This document shows positions 1 through 8,583 of a DNA stretch of 64,000 bases, piece after piece (positions within the stretch are counted from its first letter, which is position 1; each line of letters opens with the position of its first letter). Both the position numbers and the translations under genes were made by a program. This stretch comes from Desulfomicrobium macestii (GTDB lineage Bacteria > Desulfobacterota > Desulfovibrionia > Desulfovibrionales > Desulfomicrobiaceae). The stretch is from assembly GCF_014873765.1 (NCBI RefSeq), contig NZ_JADBGG010000013.1:1-64000 (forward strand). Direction: 5' to 3'. The notes under the pieces were generated by a model that worked only from the letters and a program-made list of their open reading frames with translations, was not told the DNA's origin and ran no database searches.

Positions 1-1
1 C

Positions 2-808
2 AAACCTAAAGACAAGGCCAAGGTCGAGGTCGCCGTGCAAATCGTGGAGCGCTGGATTCTGGCGAGGTTGCGCAATCGAGTCTTCCTATCCTTGAACGAG
101 GCCAACCGTGCCATCGCCGCCTTGGTGACTGACCTCAACACCCGACCGTTCAAAAAGTTGCCCGGCAACAGGAGAGAGGCTTTCGAAACGCTGGACAAGC
201 CGGCACTCCTGCCGCTGCCGTGCGCCCCTTACGTCTTTGCCGAGTGGAAGCAGGCCACCGTCAACATCGACTACCATGTCGAAGTAGACGGGCATTATTA
301 CTCCGTGCCGTGCAGCCTCATCAAAAAACGTATCGACGTCCGGATCACAGCCACCACCGTTGAATGTTTCCACAAGGGCCAACGTGTGGCTGCTCATCCC
401 CGGTCCATGCAGAAGGGACGGCATACGACCGTCATGGAGCACATGCCCAAAAGTCACCAAGAGTACGCGGGCTGGACCCCGGAGCGCCTCGCACAATGGG
501 CGCTAACGCTCGGCCCTAATGTCTCTGCGTTGACGGAAGCCATCATGGGCTCACGCAAACACCCAGTACAGGGCTACAGATCCTGCCTGGGCGTCATCGG
601 GCTGGCCAAGGAGCACGGTTCCGCACGCCTGGACGCGGCCTGTGAGCGGGCACTGCATCTGGGAGCCCTTTCCCAGAAAAGTCTCAAGTCCATCCTCAAG
701 ACCGGCCTGGACCGTCTGCCGTTGCCGGTCCACAACGCCGACCAGACTCCCATACCCCACGACAACGTGCGTGGTCCGGAATACTACCGCAAGGAGGCCT
801 CATGCTGA
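2..808 (+). CDS. istA: IS21 family transposase IstA, C-terminal part (5' end outside window)
   Basis: The reading frame is open from base 2, upstream of a GTG at 35 that could be mistaken for the start; the extra codons ([12 protein letters not shown]) continue the typical IstA sequence, so this is a window-truncated gene. About 268 residues are visible: the end of the DDE integrase core ([20 protein letters not shown], then [14 protein letters not shown]-like text) and the C-terminal region found in IstA. IstA is the DDE transposase that binds the element ends and catalyses strand transfer. It overlaps istB by 7 nt (802-808), the coupling usual in IS21. No frameshift is seen in the visible part. 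Confidence 0.9.
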   Translation, partial: KPKDKAKVEVAVQIVERWILARLRNRVFLSLNEANRAIAALVTDLNTRPFKKLPGNRREAFETLDKPALLPLPCAPYVFAEWKQATVNIDYHVEVDGHYYSVPCSLIKKRIDVRITATTVECFHKGQRVAAHPRSMQKGRHTTVMEHMPKSHQEYAGWTPERLAQWALTLGPNVSALTEAIMGSRKHPVQGYRSCLGVIGLAKEHGSARLDAACERALHLGALSQKSLKSILKTGLDRLPLPVHNADQTPIPHDNVRGPEYYRKEASC

Positions 809-1545
809 GCCATCCAACCTCGCAGACTCTCAATGCCTTGGGCCTTGGCGGCATGGCCAAGGCTCTGGAGGAACAGCGGGCCATGCAGAGCATCGAAGAA
901 CTGTGCTTTGAAGAGCGCCTGGCGCTTCTCATCGACCGCGAAAAACTGCACCGCATGAACCGCCGTCTTACGACCCGGTTAAAGAAAGCAAAACTCAGGC
1001 ACGCAGCCTGCTTCGAGGATATCGACCTTCACTCGCCAAGGGGGCTCGACAAGACCTTGGTCATGAGTCTGGGCTCCTGCTCCTGGGTCGGCAAAGGACA
1101 CAACGTGCTCATCACCGGGGCGACGGGCGTAGGGAAGAGCTTCCTGGCCTGCGCCCTGGCTCACAAGGCCTGTCTGGAAGGCTTCGACGCCTTGTACATG
1201 CGCTTGCCTCGACTCATGGAGGATCTACTGATCGCCAAAGCCGACGGTCGGTACGGAAAGCTCATGCGGTCCTTTGCCAAAACGCCTTTGCTCGTGCTCG
1301 ACGACTGGGGCTTGACCCCGATGACCCCGGCCACATGCAGGGAGCTGCTTGAACTGTTCGAAGACCGCCACGGCAGGCACTCGACCATCGTCACCAGCCA
1401 ACTGCCAGTGGCAGCCTGGCACGAGTACCTCGCTGATGCGACCGTGGCTGACGCTATCCTCGACCGCCTTGTACACAACGCCTACCAGCTCAACCTCAAA
1501 GGAGAATCCATGCGGAAGATGAAATCCATCATTGACCCCAACTGA
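802..1545 (+). CDS. istB: IS21 family helper ATPase IstB
   Basis: This 247-residue AAA+ ATPase of the DnaC/IstB family has a Walker A motif (GATGVGKS, about residues 105-112), a Walker B motif (LLVLDDWG, about 157-164) and the [12 protein letters not shown] region typical of IstB. IstB assists IstA in target selection and transposition. The length is normal for the family (about 245-260). The start ATG lies inside the end of istA, preceded by AAGGAGG, so translation is probably coupled. The gene looks intact, so the element may still be active if its left part is intact. Confidence 0.95.
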   Translation: MLSHPTSQTLNALGLGGMAKALEEQRAMQSIEELCFEERLALLIDREKLHRMNRRLTTRLKKAKLRHAACFEDIDLHSPRGLDKTLVMSLGSCSWVGKGHNVLITGATGVGKSFLACALAHKACLEGFDALYMRLPRLMEDLLIAKADGRYGKLMRSFAKTPLLVLDDWGLTPMTPATCRELLELFEDRHGRHSTIVTSQLPVAAWHEYLADATVADAILDRLVHNAYQLNLKGESMRKMKSIIDPN

Positions 1546-1592
1546 CCAGTTCCCATAGCGTCCCAAAACCAGCGTCGCTTCGCTCCGATTTC

Positions 1593-1661
1593 CTGGTCAG
1601 TTTCAGCCGGAACAGGTGGGCAGTTTGCAGTGGAATCACTGGTCAGTTTGTCCGGAATGCG
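1593..1661 (+). repeat. Three tandem IS21 end repeats, period 23 bp
   Basis: Imperfect copies start at 1593, 1616 and 1639. Each carries GG-CAGTTT followed about 5 bases later by GGAA. The spacing is exactly 23 bp. IS21 ends carry repeated transposase-binding sites, so these are likely IstA sites at the right end. Confidence 0.7.
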
Positions 1662-1663
1662 CA

Positions 1664-2037
1664 TCGTGGAGGGTGATTATGTTGACACCCTTATCAAGAA
1701 TAGCTGAGAACTGCCTGAAGGCGCGGTAAGCGGATTGCCTGGACAGGCGGTCCAAGCTCTCAACCAGCAGGTATGAACCCGGCTTCACTCTGTCTTGGTC
1801 TACGGCGTCAAGGAATGAGCCCAAAGCCCCGTCCTCTATGTTGCGTCCACGGAAGGCAGATACCCCAAGATCATGGAAAGTAAGTGACTCATCAAGTTCA
1901 AGCCCGTTCTCATCAGCATATCGGCGGCTGGCCTCTGCCTGCCTCCGGAAGCTGTCGCCCTTCATCTGGTCCGGAGTTGAAAAGCGGACGTAGCTGTAAG
2001 CCCTGGCCTTGGGTGTTCCCGTGGTTTGGTTCATCAT
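1664..2037 (-). pseudogene. Serine recombinase (resolvase/integrase) N-terminal fragment, cut by the IS21 element
   Basis: About 124 residues of the serine-recombinase catalytic domain remain. Visible motifs are YSYVRFSTPDQ (nucleophile Ser in the Y-x-R-x-S motif), DSFRRQAE and LVESLDRLSR. The frame runs into the IS end after NIITLHDA, and the remaining residues read from there are IS sequence. The C-terminal DNA-binding part would lie left of the IS, outside the window. The start (2037, or 2034 at the next ATG) follows AAGGAGA on the - strand. The spacing and the DSFRRQ text suggest a large serine recombinase used for island or phage integration, not a small resolvase; this is inference because only the catalytic domain is visible. 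Its start lies only about 70 bp from the comM junction, as expected for an integrase at the edge of its island. Confidence 0.8.
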
Positions 2038-2108
2038 CTTGTGATCTTTCTCCTTCAAAAAAACAGACAGTAAGTAGGCTGTCATCTTGTCAGAAAAAGT
2101 TGGGGTAT

Positions 2109-3005
2109 TCAAGACACAACATGCTTTTCATAGGCCCTCCGGGCAGCGGCAAGACCATGCTCTCAAGCCGCATCCCGACCGTCCTGCCGCCGCTCGGTTT
2201 CGACGAGGCCCTGGAAGTCACCAAGGTCTATTCCGTGGCCGGGAAGCTGCCACCGGATCAGCCGTTGGTGGTGACCCGCCCTTTCAGGTCGCCGCATCAC
2301 ACCATTTCCGACGCGGGGCTTATCGGCGGCGGACAATATCCTCGTCCCGGAGAGCTGTCCCTGGCCCATCGGGGCGTGCTGTTTCTGGACGAACTCCCGG
2401 AGTTCAAGAAGCACGTCCTCGAAGTGCTGCGCCAGCCCCTGGAAGAGGGCCGCGTGACCATCTCACGCGCCGCCGTGTCGCTTGAATACCCCGGCGACGT
2501 CATGCTCGTGGCGGCCATGAACCCTTGCCCGTGCGGCTATCTGGGCGATGAGAAGCACCACTGTTCCTGCACGCCCATACAGATCCAGCGCTACCGTTCC
2601 CGCCTCTCTGGTCCGCTTTTGGATCGCATCGATCTGCACGTCGAGGTCCCGGCCGTTCCATACCGTGACCTGAAGCAGGAACAGGGCAGCATCAGCTCCG
2701 CCGTCATGCAGGAGCGCATCAACGCCGCCCGGCAGGTGCAGCAGGAGCGCTACGCGGGTCTGCATTTCTCCTCGAATTCGGAACTCACGGGCAAATGGCT
2801 GGAGCGGTTTTGCCCTCTGACCGAAAACGAACATGACTTTCTGGAAGGCGCGGTGCAGCGTCTTGGCATGTCGGCGCGGGCCTTTGTGCGCGTGCTGCGC
2901 ATTTCCCGCACCATTGCCGATCTGGCCGGAGACCGGGATCTTTCGATCATACATCTGGCCGAAGCCATCAATTACAGGGGCCTTGATCGCCAGAGCCGGG
3001 AGTGA
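2109..3005 (+). pseudogene. comM: ComM/YifB-type Mg-chelatase-like AAA ATPase, 3' part only
   Basis: Homology to ComM begins at about RHNMLFIGPPGSGKTM (Walker A) and continues to the natural C-terminus: Walker B region GVLFLDELPEF, the MNPCPCGY cysteine motif and LLDRIDLHVEVP. About 297 of the usual ~500 residues are present; the N-terminal LonC-like domain is absent. The DNA upstream reads on the other strand as a serine recombinase. ComM is a helicase-like factor for branch migration in natural transformation. With no N-terminal half the protein is unlikely to work unless an internal ATG (for example 2121) gives a stable fragment. The missing half is expected at the other end of the inserted DNA. 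Confidence 0.8.
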
Positions 3006-3088
3006 GGCCTTGTCCTGGCCGGGCGGGTTGTCAGCGTGCGGGCCATTGGTGTAGGCTTTGCACATGAATTTTATTGAAGGAGTCGAAC

Positions 3089-4426
3089 ATGAGCTCTGTA
3101 TTTGACGATCGTGCCTATCGCGGCACCCTGACCCGCCGGGATTTCATCAAACTTGCCGCCCTGGCCACCATGTCCACGGCCGTGGCGGGCTGCGCGGCCA
3201 ATCCCGTGACCGGCCAAAGCCAGCTCATGCTCATGGGGGAAGGCGAGGAAGTCCAGATCGACAGGGTCAACGCGCCTCATCAGTTTTCAGCCGATTACGG
3301 CATAAGTCAGGACGCGGCCCTGGTCGGCTACGTCAGCGGCGTGGGCGCCCGTCTGGCCAGGGTCACGCATCGCGCGCACATGCCTTACAAGTTCAATGTA
3401 GTGAACGCGACCTATGTCAACGCCTACGCCTTTCCCGGAGGGAGCATCGCCATTACGCGCGGCATCCTGGCCGAGCTGGACAGCGAGGCGGAGCTGGCCG
3501 GCCTGATCGGCCATGAGCTCGGGCACGTCAACGCCAGACACACGGCGGCGCGCATGTCCAAGAGCAAGATTCTTGGCGCGCTGGTCGGCGGCGCTTCGCT
3601 CATCGCGGGTTCGGCCAGCCAGAGTCTTGGCAACCTGGCCGGGACCGTGGGCGGGCTCGGCGCAAGTCTTTTCCTGGCCAAGTACAGCCGCGAGGATGAG
3701 CGTCAGGCCGATGATCTGGGCATGGAGTACATGGTCGGGGCCGGATATTCCCCCCAAGGCATGGTCGGGCTTATGGATGTGCTGCGTTCCATGGGCAGGA
3801 GCCAGCCCAGTGCCATCGAAGCCATGTTCTCCTCTCATCCCATGAGCACCGAGCGCTACGACACCGCCGTGGCCCGTTCGCACACCCGTTTCGGGGGCAG
3901 CCAGAATCTTCCGGTTTACAGGGAACGCTACATGGATTCCACGGCCCGGTTGCGCAAGCTCGCGCCCATGTTCAAGCGTTTTCAGGAAGGGGACAAGGCC
4001 ATGGGCGCCAGGGAATACGCGGTCGCCCAAGGGCTGTACGCCGAAGGTCTCAAGTTTTCTCCAGATGACTATGCAGGGCTGGTCATGATGTCCAAGTGCC
4101 TGATTGCCCAGAAAAAGGCAAAAGCGGCGGCGGATTACGCTGCCAGGGCGAGACGGGTCTATCCCACCGAAGCCCAGGCCCATCACATGCACGGCGTGGC
4201 CTCCATCCTGAACAAGGATTACGCAAGCGCCCTGGCGGATTTTTCATCCTATGAGCGGGTTTTGCCCGGCAATCCGACGACGGTCTTCATGAAGGGTTTT
4301 TCCTATGAGGGCATGAAGAACAAACAAGATGCGGCCCGGGAATACCACCGCTACCTCAAGGTCGTGACCCAGGGCGAAATGGCCCAGCATGCCTATTCCA
4401 GGCTCAAGACCTGGGGATACCTGTAA
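3089..4426 (+). CDS. M48 family metallopeptidase with TPR repeats, probable Tat lipoprotein
   Basis: 445 residues. The start ATG at 3089 follows GAAGGAG; an in-frame TTG at 3074 lies upstream of it. The N-terminus has a twin-arginine motif (TRRDFIKL, 15-22), a hydrophobic stretch and a lipobox (AVAGC, Cys35), so the protein is probably exported by Tat and lipid-anchored. The M48 active site is HELGH (142-146) with a downstream zinc-ligand glutamate in DERQADDLG. The C-terminal third has TPR-like helices (ADYAARARRVYPTEAQAHHM region). Relatives such as BepA and LoiP act in quality control of outer-membrane proteins; that role here is inferred from family. A terminator follows directly. Confidence 0.85.
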   Translation: MSSVFDDRAYRGTLTRRDFIKLAALATMSTAVAGCAANPVTGQSQLMLMGEGEEVQIDRVNAPHQFSADYGISQDAALVGYVSGVGARLARVTHRAHMPYKFNVVNATYVNAYAFPGGSIAITRGILAELDSEAELAGLIGHELGHVNARHTAARMSKSKILGALVGGASLIAGSASQSLGNLAGTVGGLGASLFLAKYSREDERQADDLGMEYMVGAGYSPQGMVGLMDVLRSMGRSQPSAIEAMFSSHPMSTERYDTAVARSHTRFGGSQNLPVYRERYMDSTARLRKLAPMFKRFQEGDKAMGAREYAVAQGLYAEGLKFSPDDYAGLVMMSKCLIAQKKAKAAADYAARARRVYPTEAQAHHMHGVASILNKDYASALADFSSYERVLPGNPTTVFMKGFSYEGMKNKQDAAREYHRYLKVVTQGEMAQHAYSRLKTWGYL

Positions 4427-4447
4427 ACCTGACGGCAGACTGCACAG

Positions 4448-4480
4448 GAGGCCACTTGGGAACGGGTGGCCTCTTTGTTT
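4448..4480 (+). terminator. Rho-independent terminator of the M48 protease gene
   Basis: Perfect 8-bp stem GAGGCCAC/GTGGCCTC with a 10-nt loop, followed by TTTGTTT. It lies just before the start of the downstream channel gene. Confidence 0.8.
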
Positions 4481-4489
4481 GAGGAATCT

Positions 4490-6844
4490 ATGAAATTGAA
4501 GATATTGGTTTTGACGCTTCTGCTTGCGAGCCTTTTATGTTCTGGCACCTCCGGCCGGGCCGAAGAGGAGCCGCCGGTTTCCGAAAGCGTAACGGTGCTC
4601 TCTTCCTTTTTTCAAACCAAGGCCAAGGAAATAGATGGCCTGCAACGGGAAGTGGACCTGTTGCAGCAGGAGCTGGACAGGCAGGAGGCAGGATTCAAGA
4701 CCGCCCTCGAAACAGCCCGGACGCGTTTGCAGACCATTGAAGTTATGGCGCGCATGGTCAAGACGAATCCTTACGACATGCGCGTGGCCCTGGCCGAGGC
4801 CACGTATCTGCAATTGACCCTGGCCAAGGAATCGCAGCCGCTTGAGGCTTTGGTCAGGGAGGTTCGGACCAAGGCGATCACTGTCGACACCCTGCAGGAG
4901 GATCTGGATCGCAAATGGGCGACCGGCCTCGACAAGGCCGTGCGCGATGATGTGCAGGCCATGCGCCGGAATGTCACTGCCGTGGATCGAAAAGTGACGG
5001 ACTTGCAGGACCGGGTGGAGAAATTGCAGACCCAGATGGCTGAAATTCAGACCCGAGCCGCTGAATGGGTAAGTAACTTTCAGACCCAGCTTCCTCTCAT
5101 CTGGAGGGCTGAATTTCTGGATGCCAAGGAATTCCGTCTGTTGCCGGCAACAGGAGTGGACGTCCGCAAGGATCTCGTGGACTGGTTTTCGAACCTCAAG
5201 ATCTTGTTCATCAGCCAATATTCCACCGTGGCGCAGGAGCGTGGGGATTGGATCGGAATGCTTGTGCTGTTCTGGCTGCCCTTCGTCTTTGTCGGTTTTG
5301 CCGCCTACAGATTTCTGGAACGGGTGTTTCAGAATGCCTACGCCGGCGGACGTTTGACTTCGGCTTTCGGCATTCTCTGCCTGTCTCTGGCGCTTTCGCT
5401 GCTTGCAGCGTTCCTGGCCGGGCAGGTCAAGCAGACATCCCTGCTTCTGGCCGCCACGCATGTGCTCATGCTGATGGGTGTGCAGGCCCTGGCCTGGGTT
5501 TTTCGCAACGTGCGCGGAAGGTTGGAAAAGAAGAGCTTGCAGCCGTTGCTGCCGCTGGTCTTTCTGTCCATCAGCGTGGCGGTGCTGGATCTGTTGCGCC
5601 TGCCGCAATGGATGGAGCACCTCGCCTGGGTCGGTCTTGTGGTTTTGAGCAGTCTTTTCTTTGGCATGATTCAGCCCTCGCTACGCTACGAGCGTCTCAT
5701 CCGCAGGGTGCATCCCTACGCAATGGCGATTCTGGTGGCCATGGCCGTGCTCGGTTGGGGCAATCTGGCCGTGTTGGCCAGCACGTTGTGGGGCGTTCTG
5801 GCCTTGGCCGTGCAACTGGGGATCGGAGCGTCGAGCGTGGTGCGGGTGGTGTTCGAAAAACTCGACAAGGGCGGCTTCAGGGCCCTGGTGGCGGATTTGG
5901 CCGTGACCTTCCTGACGCTGCTGGTCTGGCTGGTCGTGGTGCTCGGTATCATGGCCTGGGTCTCGATCAATCTTGGCACCAACGTTGTTTATGAAAAACT
6001 GTCGACACTGGAATTGAACTGGGGGGATTTCTCCTTCAATTTCCTGCGCCTTGGCGTTGTCCTCCTGCTTTTTCAGGTGGTTCGCTCTCTGGCCCTGGCC
6101 TGGAAAACGGTCCTGGACAGCGAGAATCTGCGCTGGAAAAACATCGATCACGGCGCGGCTGCGTCGCTCCAGCGTATAGGCATCTATTGTCTGTGGTTGC
6201 TCTTCGGTCTGGTCAGCGTCAACCTGCTCGGCATCAGCCTGACCAACTTCGCGGTCATCGCCGGTGGTCTTTCGGTGGGCATCGGTTTCGGCATGCAGAC
6301 CATCATCAGCAACTTCATAAGCGGTCTCATTCTCCTCTTTGACCGCGCCATTCAGCCCGGCGACATCATCGAGGTCAACGGGATCTGGGCCAAGGTCATG
6401 AGCGTCAACATCCGCAACACCGAGGTCCAGACCTTCGACAATGCCAAGATCTTTCTGCCCAATTCCACCCTCATCGCCAACCAGGTCACCAACTGGACGC
6501 ATCGCAACGACGTGAGCATCAGGCGGGACGTGCTTGTGGGCGTGGCCTACGGATCCGATGTGCAGCAGGTCAAGAAGATCCTGCTGGAGATTGCCCGAGA
6601 ACACCCGGCTGTCCTTTCAAGCCCCGAGCCGTGGGTCATTTTCAACGACTTCGGAGCCAGTTCCCTGGATTTCATCCTGCGCTTCTGGGTGCGGCACGTT
6701 GATTTTGCTCTTTCCTCGTGCTCGGAGATTCGCGAGACCATCGAAGCCAAGTTTCGTGAACACGGAGTGGAGATTCCCTTCCCGCAGATGGATGTGCACA
6801 TGCGTCCCGGTGACGGGACCATCGAGGTCAAATCCAAGGCTTGA
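4490..6844 (+). CDS. Large MscS-family mechanosensitive channel with periplasmic coiled-coil domain
   Basis: 784 residues from ATG 4490, which follows GAGGAA; an upstream in-frame ATG at 4466 overlaps the preceding terminator. Order of parts: signal peptide (KLKILVLTLLLASLLCSG), a periplasmic coiled-coil region rich in Gln/Leu/Glu (about 30-220), several extra transmembrane helices (about 250-520), then the MscS core. The core shows the pore helix GLSVGIGFGMQTIISNFISG, the beta domain (DRAIQPGDIIEVNG) and a C-terminal alpha/beta domain ending in IPFPQMDVHM. The layout resembles MscK/YbdG-type large channels that open under hypo-osmotic shock. It is monocistronic with terminators on both sides. 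Confidence 0.88.
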   Translation: MKLKILVLTLLLASLLCSGTSGRAEEEPPVSESVTVLSSFFQTKAKEIDGLQREVDLLQQELDRQEAGFKTALETARTRLQTIEVMARMVKTNPYDMRVALAEATYLQLTLAKESQPLEALVREVRTKAITVDTLQEDLDRKWATGLDKAVRDDVQAMRRNVTAVDRKVTDLQDRVEKLQTQMAEIQTRAAEWVSNFQTQLPLIWRAEFLDAKEFRLLPATGVDVRKDLVDWFSNLKILFISQYSTVAQERGDWIGMLVLFWLPFVFVGFAAYRFLERVFQNAYAGGRLTSAFGILCLSLALSLLAAFLAGQVKQTSLLLAATHVLMLMGVQALAWVFRNVRGRLEKKSLQPLLPLVFLSISVAVLDLLRLPQWMEHLAWVGLVVLSSLFFGMIQPSLRYERLIRRVHPYAMAILVAMAVLGWGNLAVLASTLWGVLALAVQLGIGASSVVRVVFEKLDKGGFRALVADLAVTFLTLLVWLVVVLGIMAWVSINLGTNVVYEKLSTLELNWGDFSFNFLRLGVVLLLFQVVRSLALAWKTVLDSENLRWKNIDHGAAASLQRIGIYCLWLLFGLVSVNLLGISLTNFAVIAGGLSVGIGFGMQTIISNFISGLILLFDRAIQPGDIIEVNGIWAKVMSVNIRNTEVQTFDNAKIFLPNSTLIANQVTNWTHRNDVSIRRDVLVGVAYGSDVQQVKKILLEIAREHPAVLSSPEPWVIFNDFGASSLDFILRFWVRHVDFALSSCSEIRETIEAKFREHGVEIPFPQMDVHMRPGDGTIEVKSKA

Positions 6845-6865
6845 GTTCCAGACAATCCAAAATCA

Positions 6866-6900
6866 AGGGCCGTTCTTCCTGCGAAGAGCGGCCCTTTTTT
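6866..6900 (+). terminator. Strong rho-independent terminator after the MscS-like gene
   Basis: 13-bp stem with one G-T pair (arms 6866-6878 and 6883-6895), tetraloop CTGC, then six T. Confidence 0.9.
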
Positions 6901-7443
6901 ACGTTTTTATTCCAGCGTGTGACGTTTGCTGTTCATAATCACGCCTGAGCGTAAAAGAACATGTTCAGAACATGCCCGCGCAATCAGGGACAATTTTTGA
7001 ACACGATACGAACAGGCTTGGTGACAGGAAAAAGGCTGGCCGAAAGCAGCTTGTAGGTTTGTTTGTAATTGAATTAACATTATGAAATTAAACAGAAAGT
7101 TAAGGTAAGGGCGCGGTTTTTCCGTCCGTCGGATCTGCGCAGGTGTTCATAAAAGAAGCCCACTACCGGTGTCACTAGAAGTTTCAAAGTTACGAACAGC
7201 AAGGGAACAGCTTGCAGCACAATGAGAGTCCGGGTGAGGATTCGCGTTGGGGTTGTTGTTTGCAATGTTTGTAATATATCTAATATCCTGAAATAATGGT
7301 ATTAAATATATACAATCCAGAAAAGGTGGCAGTTGGATGGCAACGGTCTGCTTTGAGAGGGGTGATGAGCGGGACGGGTAGTCAGTTTGTTCGTATTATA
7401 GGTAACAATCTAAAATAATGAGCATATTTTACGAACATTCACG
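6901..7443. other. Gene-free, AT-rich interval with four TACGAACA motifs
   Basis: No convincing reading frame is seen in 543 bp; the longest (about 7080-7265, - strand, 61 codons) has no ribosome-binding site and no recognisable family. The 8-mer TACGAACA occurs at 7007, 7191 and 7430 on the + strand and at 7388-7395 on the - strand. A GAACATGTTC palindrome lies near 6958-6967. The interval sits between two converging genes, so it is not an obvious promoter region for either. Confidence 0.5.
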
Positions 7444-7902
7444 TCATTTCCGCCACGTGAAGGTGAATCTGCAGCAGGGTCGGCCTTGCATTATGGTTTC
7501 GGAGCGCTGCATGCTCAGGCAAGGGCTATAGCCCTGGGCGAAAGGCTCGTCCCGGGCGCAGGACAGCATGAAACCCAGTTCAGGCTCAAGGCGCATTTGC
7601 TCATAGACGCGGGCGTAGGCGCAGCCCGTGACGACAAAAGCGAGAGTGTCGTCGCTGAGTTTCACATCTTCAATGACAAGAGCGTTGTCCTCCTGCCATC
7701 GTTCGAGAACGGTTGCGAAGTGTTCAAGGTTTGGCCCTTCGGGAGCCTGACGGGCAAATGCCTGTCCTGCGGCCATGGCGTCGGTCTGGATGGCTTCGGC
7801 CAGAATTTTTTCGGCCAGCGAGGGGTCGAGATGCGCTTTCAGGGACGTGAAGATTCGGGCGGCAAGCCCGGCCTGGGCCGTGCGGGTGGCGATCATGCTC
7901 AT
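7444..7902 (-). CDS. L-2-amino-thiazoline-4-carboxylate (ATC) hydrolase-like protein
   Basis: 152 residues. The C-terminal half carries the pattern of the ATC_hydrolase family: GCAYARVYEQ (93-102), ELGFMLSCARDEPFAQGYSP (108-127), RSETIMQG (133-140) and the terminal CCRFTFTW (143-150). Cys94, Cys115 and Cys143/144 are the candidate functional cysteines. The founding enzyme opens the ATC ring on the way to L-cysteine, but most members of the family are uncharacterised, so substrate assignment is tentative. The start at 7902 follows AAAGAGG on the - strand; a second ATG lies two codons in. It is divergent from the CULT-domain gene with only 45 bp between starts, so the two may share a control region. 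Confidence 0.7.
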   Translation of the reverse strand: MSMIATRTAQAGLAARIFTSLKAHLDPSLAEKILAEAIQTDAMAAGQAFARQAPEGPNLEHFATVLERWQEDNALVIEDVKLSDDTLAFVVTGCAYARVYEQMRLEPELGFMLSCARDEPFAQGYSPCLSMQRSETIMQGRPCCRFTFTWRK

Positions 7903-7947
7903 GGGGCCTCTTTGCTTTCAGTAGAGTCTTGAGGTACTGGGCGGGGC

Positions 7948-8361
7948 ATGCCTGCAATGGATGTTCCCGCGTATTTTCGGGAAAGCGATTTCCCCGCCCA
8001 ATCCCCGGTTTTGGCGGACTTGGATAGCCCCGAGCTGGACGAGTCCGGTCGCGGGGCCCTGCTTTGCCGCACCTGCGGCCAGCCCGTGACCCGGATTCGG
8101 GACCGGATTTCAGTGGGTGGCAAGCATGTGCATGCCTTGTTCAATCCTGCCGGCATCCTCTTCGAAGTCGGCTGCTTCGCCGTTGCGCCGGGATGCCGCT
8201 TTGAAGGTGAGTTCACGCATGATTTCAGCTGGTTCCCGGGTTATGCGTGGCGTTATGCCATGTGCCGTCGGTGCGCCGTCCATCTCGGCTGGGAATATCG
8301 CGGCGCGGGGGACGGGTTTACGGGCCTGATCATGGCCTTCTTGCGCGAGTCCGGTTCATGA
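7948..8361 (+). CDS. CULT-domain protein (cereblon ligand-binding fold), Yippee/CULT zinc fold
   Basis: 137 residues, essentially one CULT domain. Zinc ligands are Cys40 and Cys43 (CRTCG) and Cys106 and Cys109 (CRRCAVHLGW). The family text NPAGILFEVGCF and FSWFPGYAW is clear. The three tryptophans that form the ligand cage are at 95, 101 and 115, spaced 6 and 14, the same spacing as in the structurally studied Magnetospirillum CULT protein (W79, W85, W99). In eukaryotes this fold is the thalidomide-binding part of cereblon; bacterial stand-alone CULT proteins bind uridine-like and imide ligands in vitro but have no known role. No signal peptide, so probably cytoplasmic. The start could also be Met4 at 7957. 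Confidence 0.85.
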   Translation: MPAMDVPAYFRESDFPAQSPVLADLDSPELDESGRGALLCRTCGQPVTRIRDRISVGGKHVHALFNPAGILFEVGCFAVAPGCRFEGEFTHDFSWFPGYAWRYAMCRRCAVHLGWEYRGAGDGFTGLIMAFLRESGS

Positions 8362-8409
8362 CTTGTCTTTGTCCTTGGGCTGCCAACTGCAGCTCTTTGA
8401 TGCCGGTCC

Positions 8410-8499
8410 TCAGCCGTGAATGCCGATTTTGGGGAATACGACCTTGACCAAGACCACCCATATGCCCACCAAGAGCAGCAGGTACAATATGCTTTCCAT
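8410..8499 (-). CDS. Small membrane protein, 29 residues
   Basis: ATG at 8499 on the - strand, preceded by a perfect AAGGAGG (8505-8511) at 5-nt spacing; TGA at 8410. The peptide begins MESILYLLLLVGIWVVLVK and ends in VVFPKIGIHG, giving one transmembrane helix of about 20 residues and a short basic tail. A small hairpin (GAGGTT/AACCTC, 8512-8531) lies just upstream of the ribosome-binding site. Short single-helix proteins with a similar FPKIG/LPRLG ending are, as I recall, common in this order, but I cannot confirm that here. The gene is convergent with the CULT gene and divergent from tatD. Function unknown. Confidence 0.65.
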   Translation of the reverse strand: MESILYLLLLVGIWVVLVKVVFPKIGIHG

Positions 8500-8583
8500 G
8501 TCATCCTCCTTGAGGTTGCACTTCGAACCTCTTTCATGCGCACGCCTGGGGGCGGCGTCAACTCATGTGACACAATTCTCGGC

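Larger units (their letters stand above)
1..1663 (+). mobile_element. IS21-family insertion sequence, right-hand part (left end outside window)
   Basis: The element carries the 3' part of istA, an overlapping istB and a right end with repeats, the standard IS21 order. The right boundary is placed at about 1663, where the sequence read on the - strand starts TGCGCATTCC (IS21 ends begin TG and end CA) and where the reading frame of the flanking recombinase gene is interrupted. The left end and any target duplication lie outside the window, so the boundary is inferred. Confidence 0.85.

Noticed and set aside
6958-6967. GAACATGTTC palindrome as a LexA box
   Set aside because: The Gram-positive type box needs four bases between GAAC and GTTC; here there are two, and no SOS gene lies beside it.
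7080-7265. 61-codon hydrophobic frame on the - strand in the gene-free interval
   Set aside because: No ribosome-binding site, no conservation evidence and poor composition; kept only as a remark in the interval entry.
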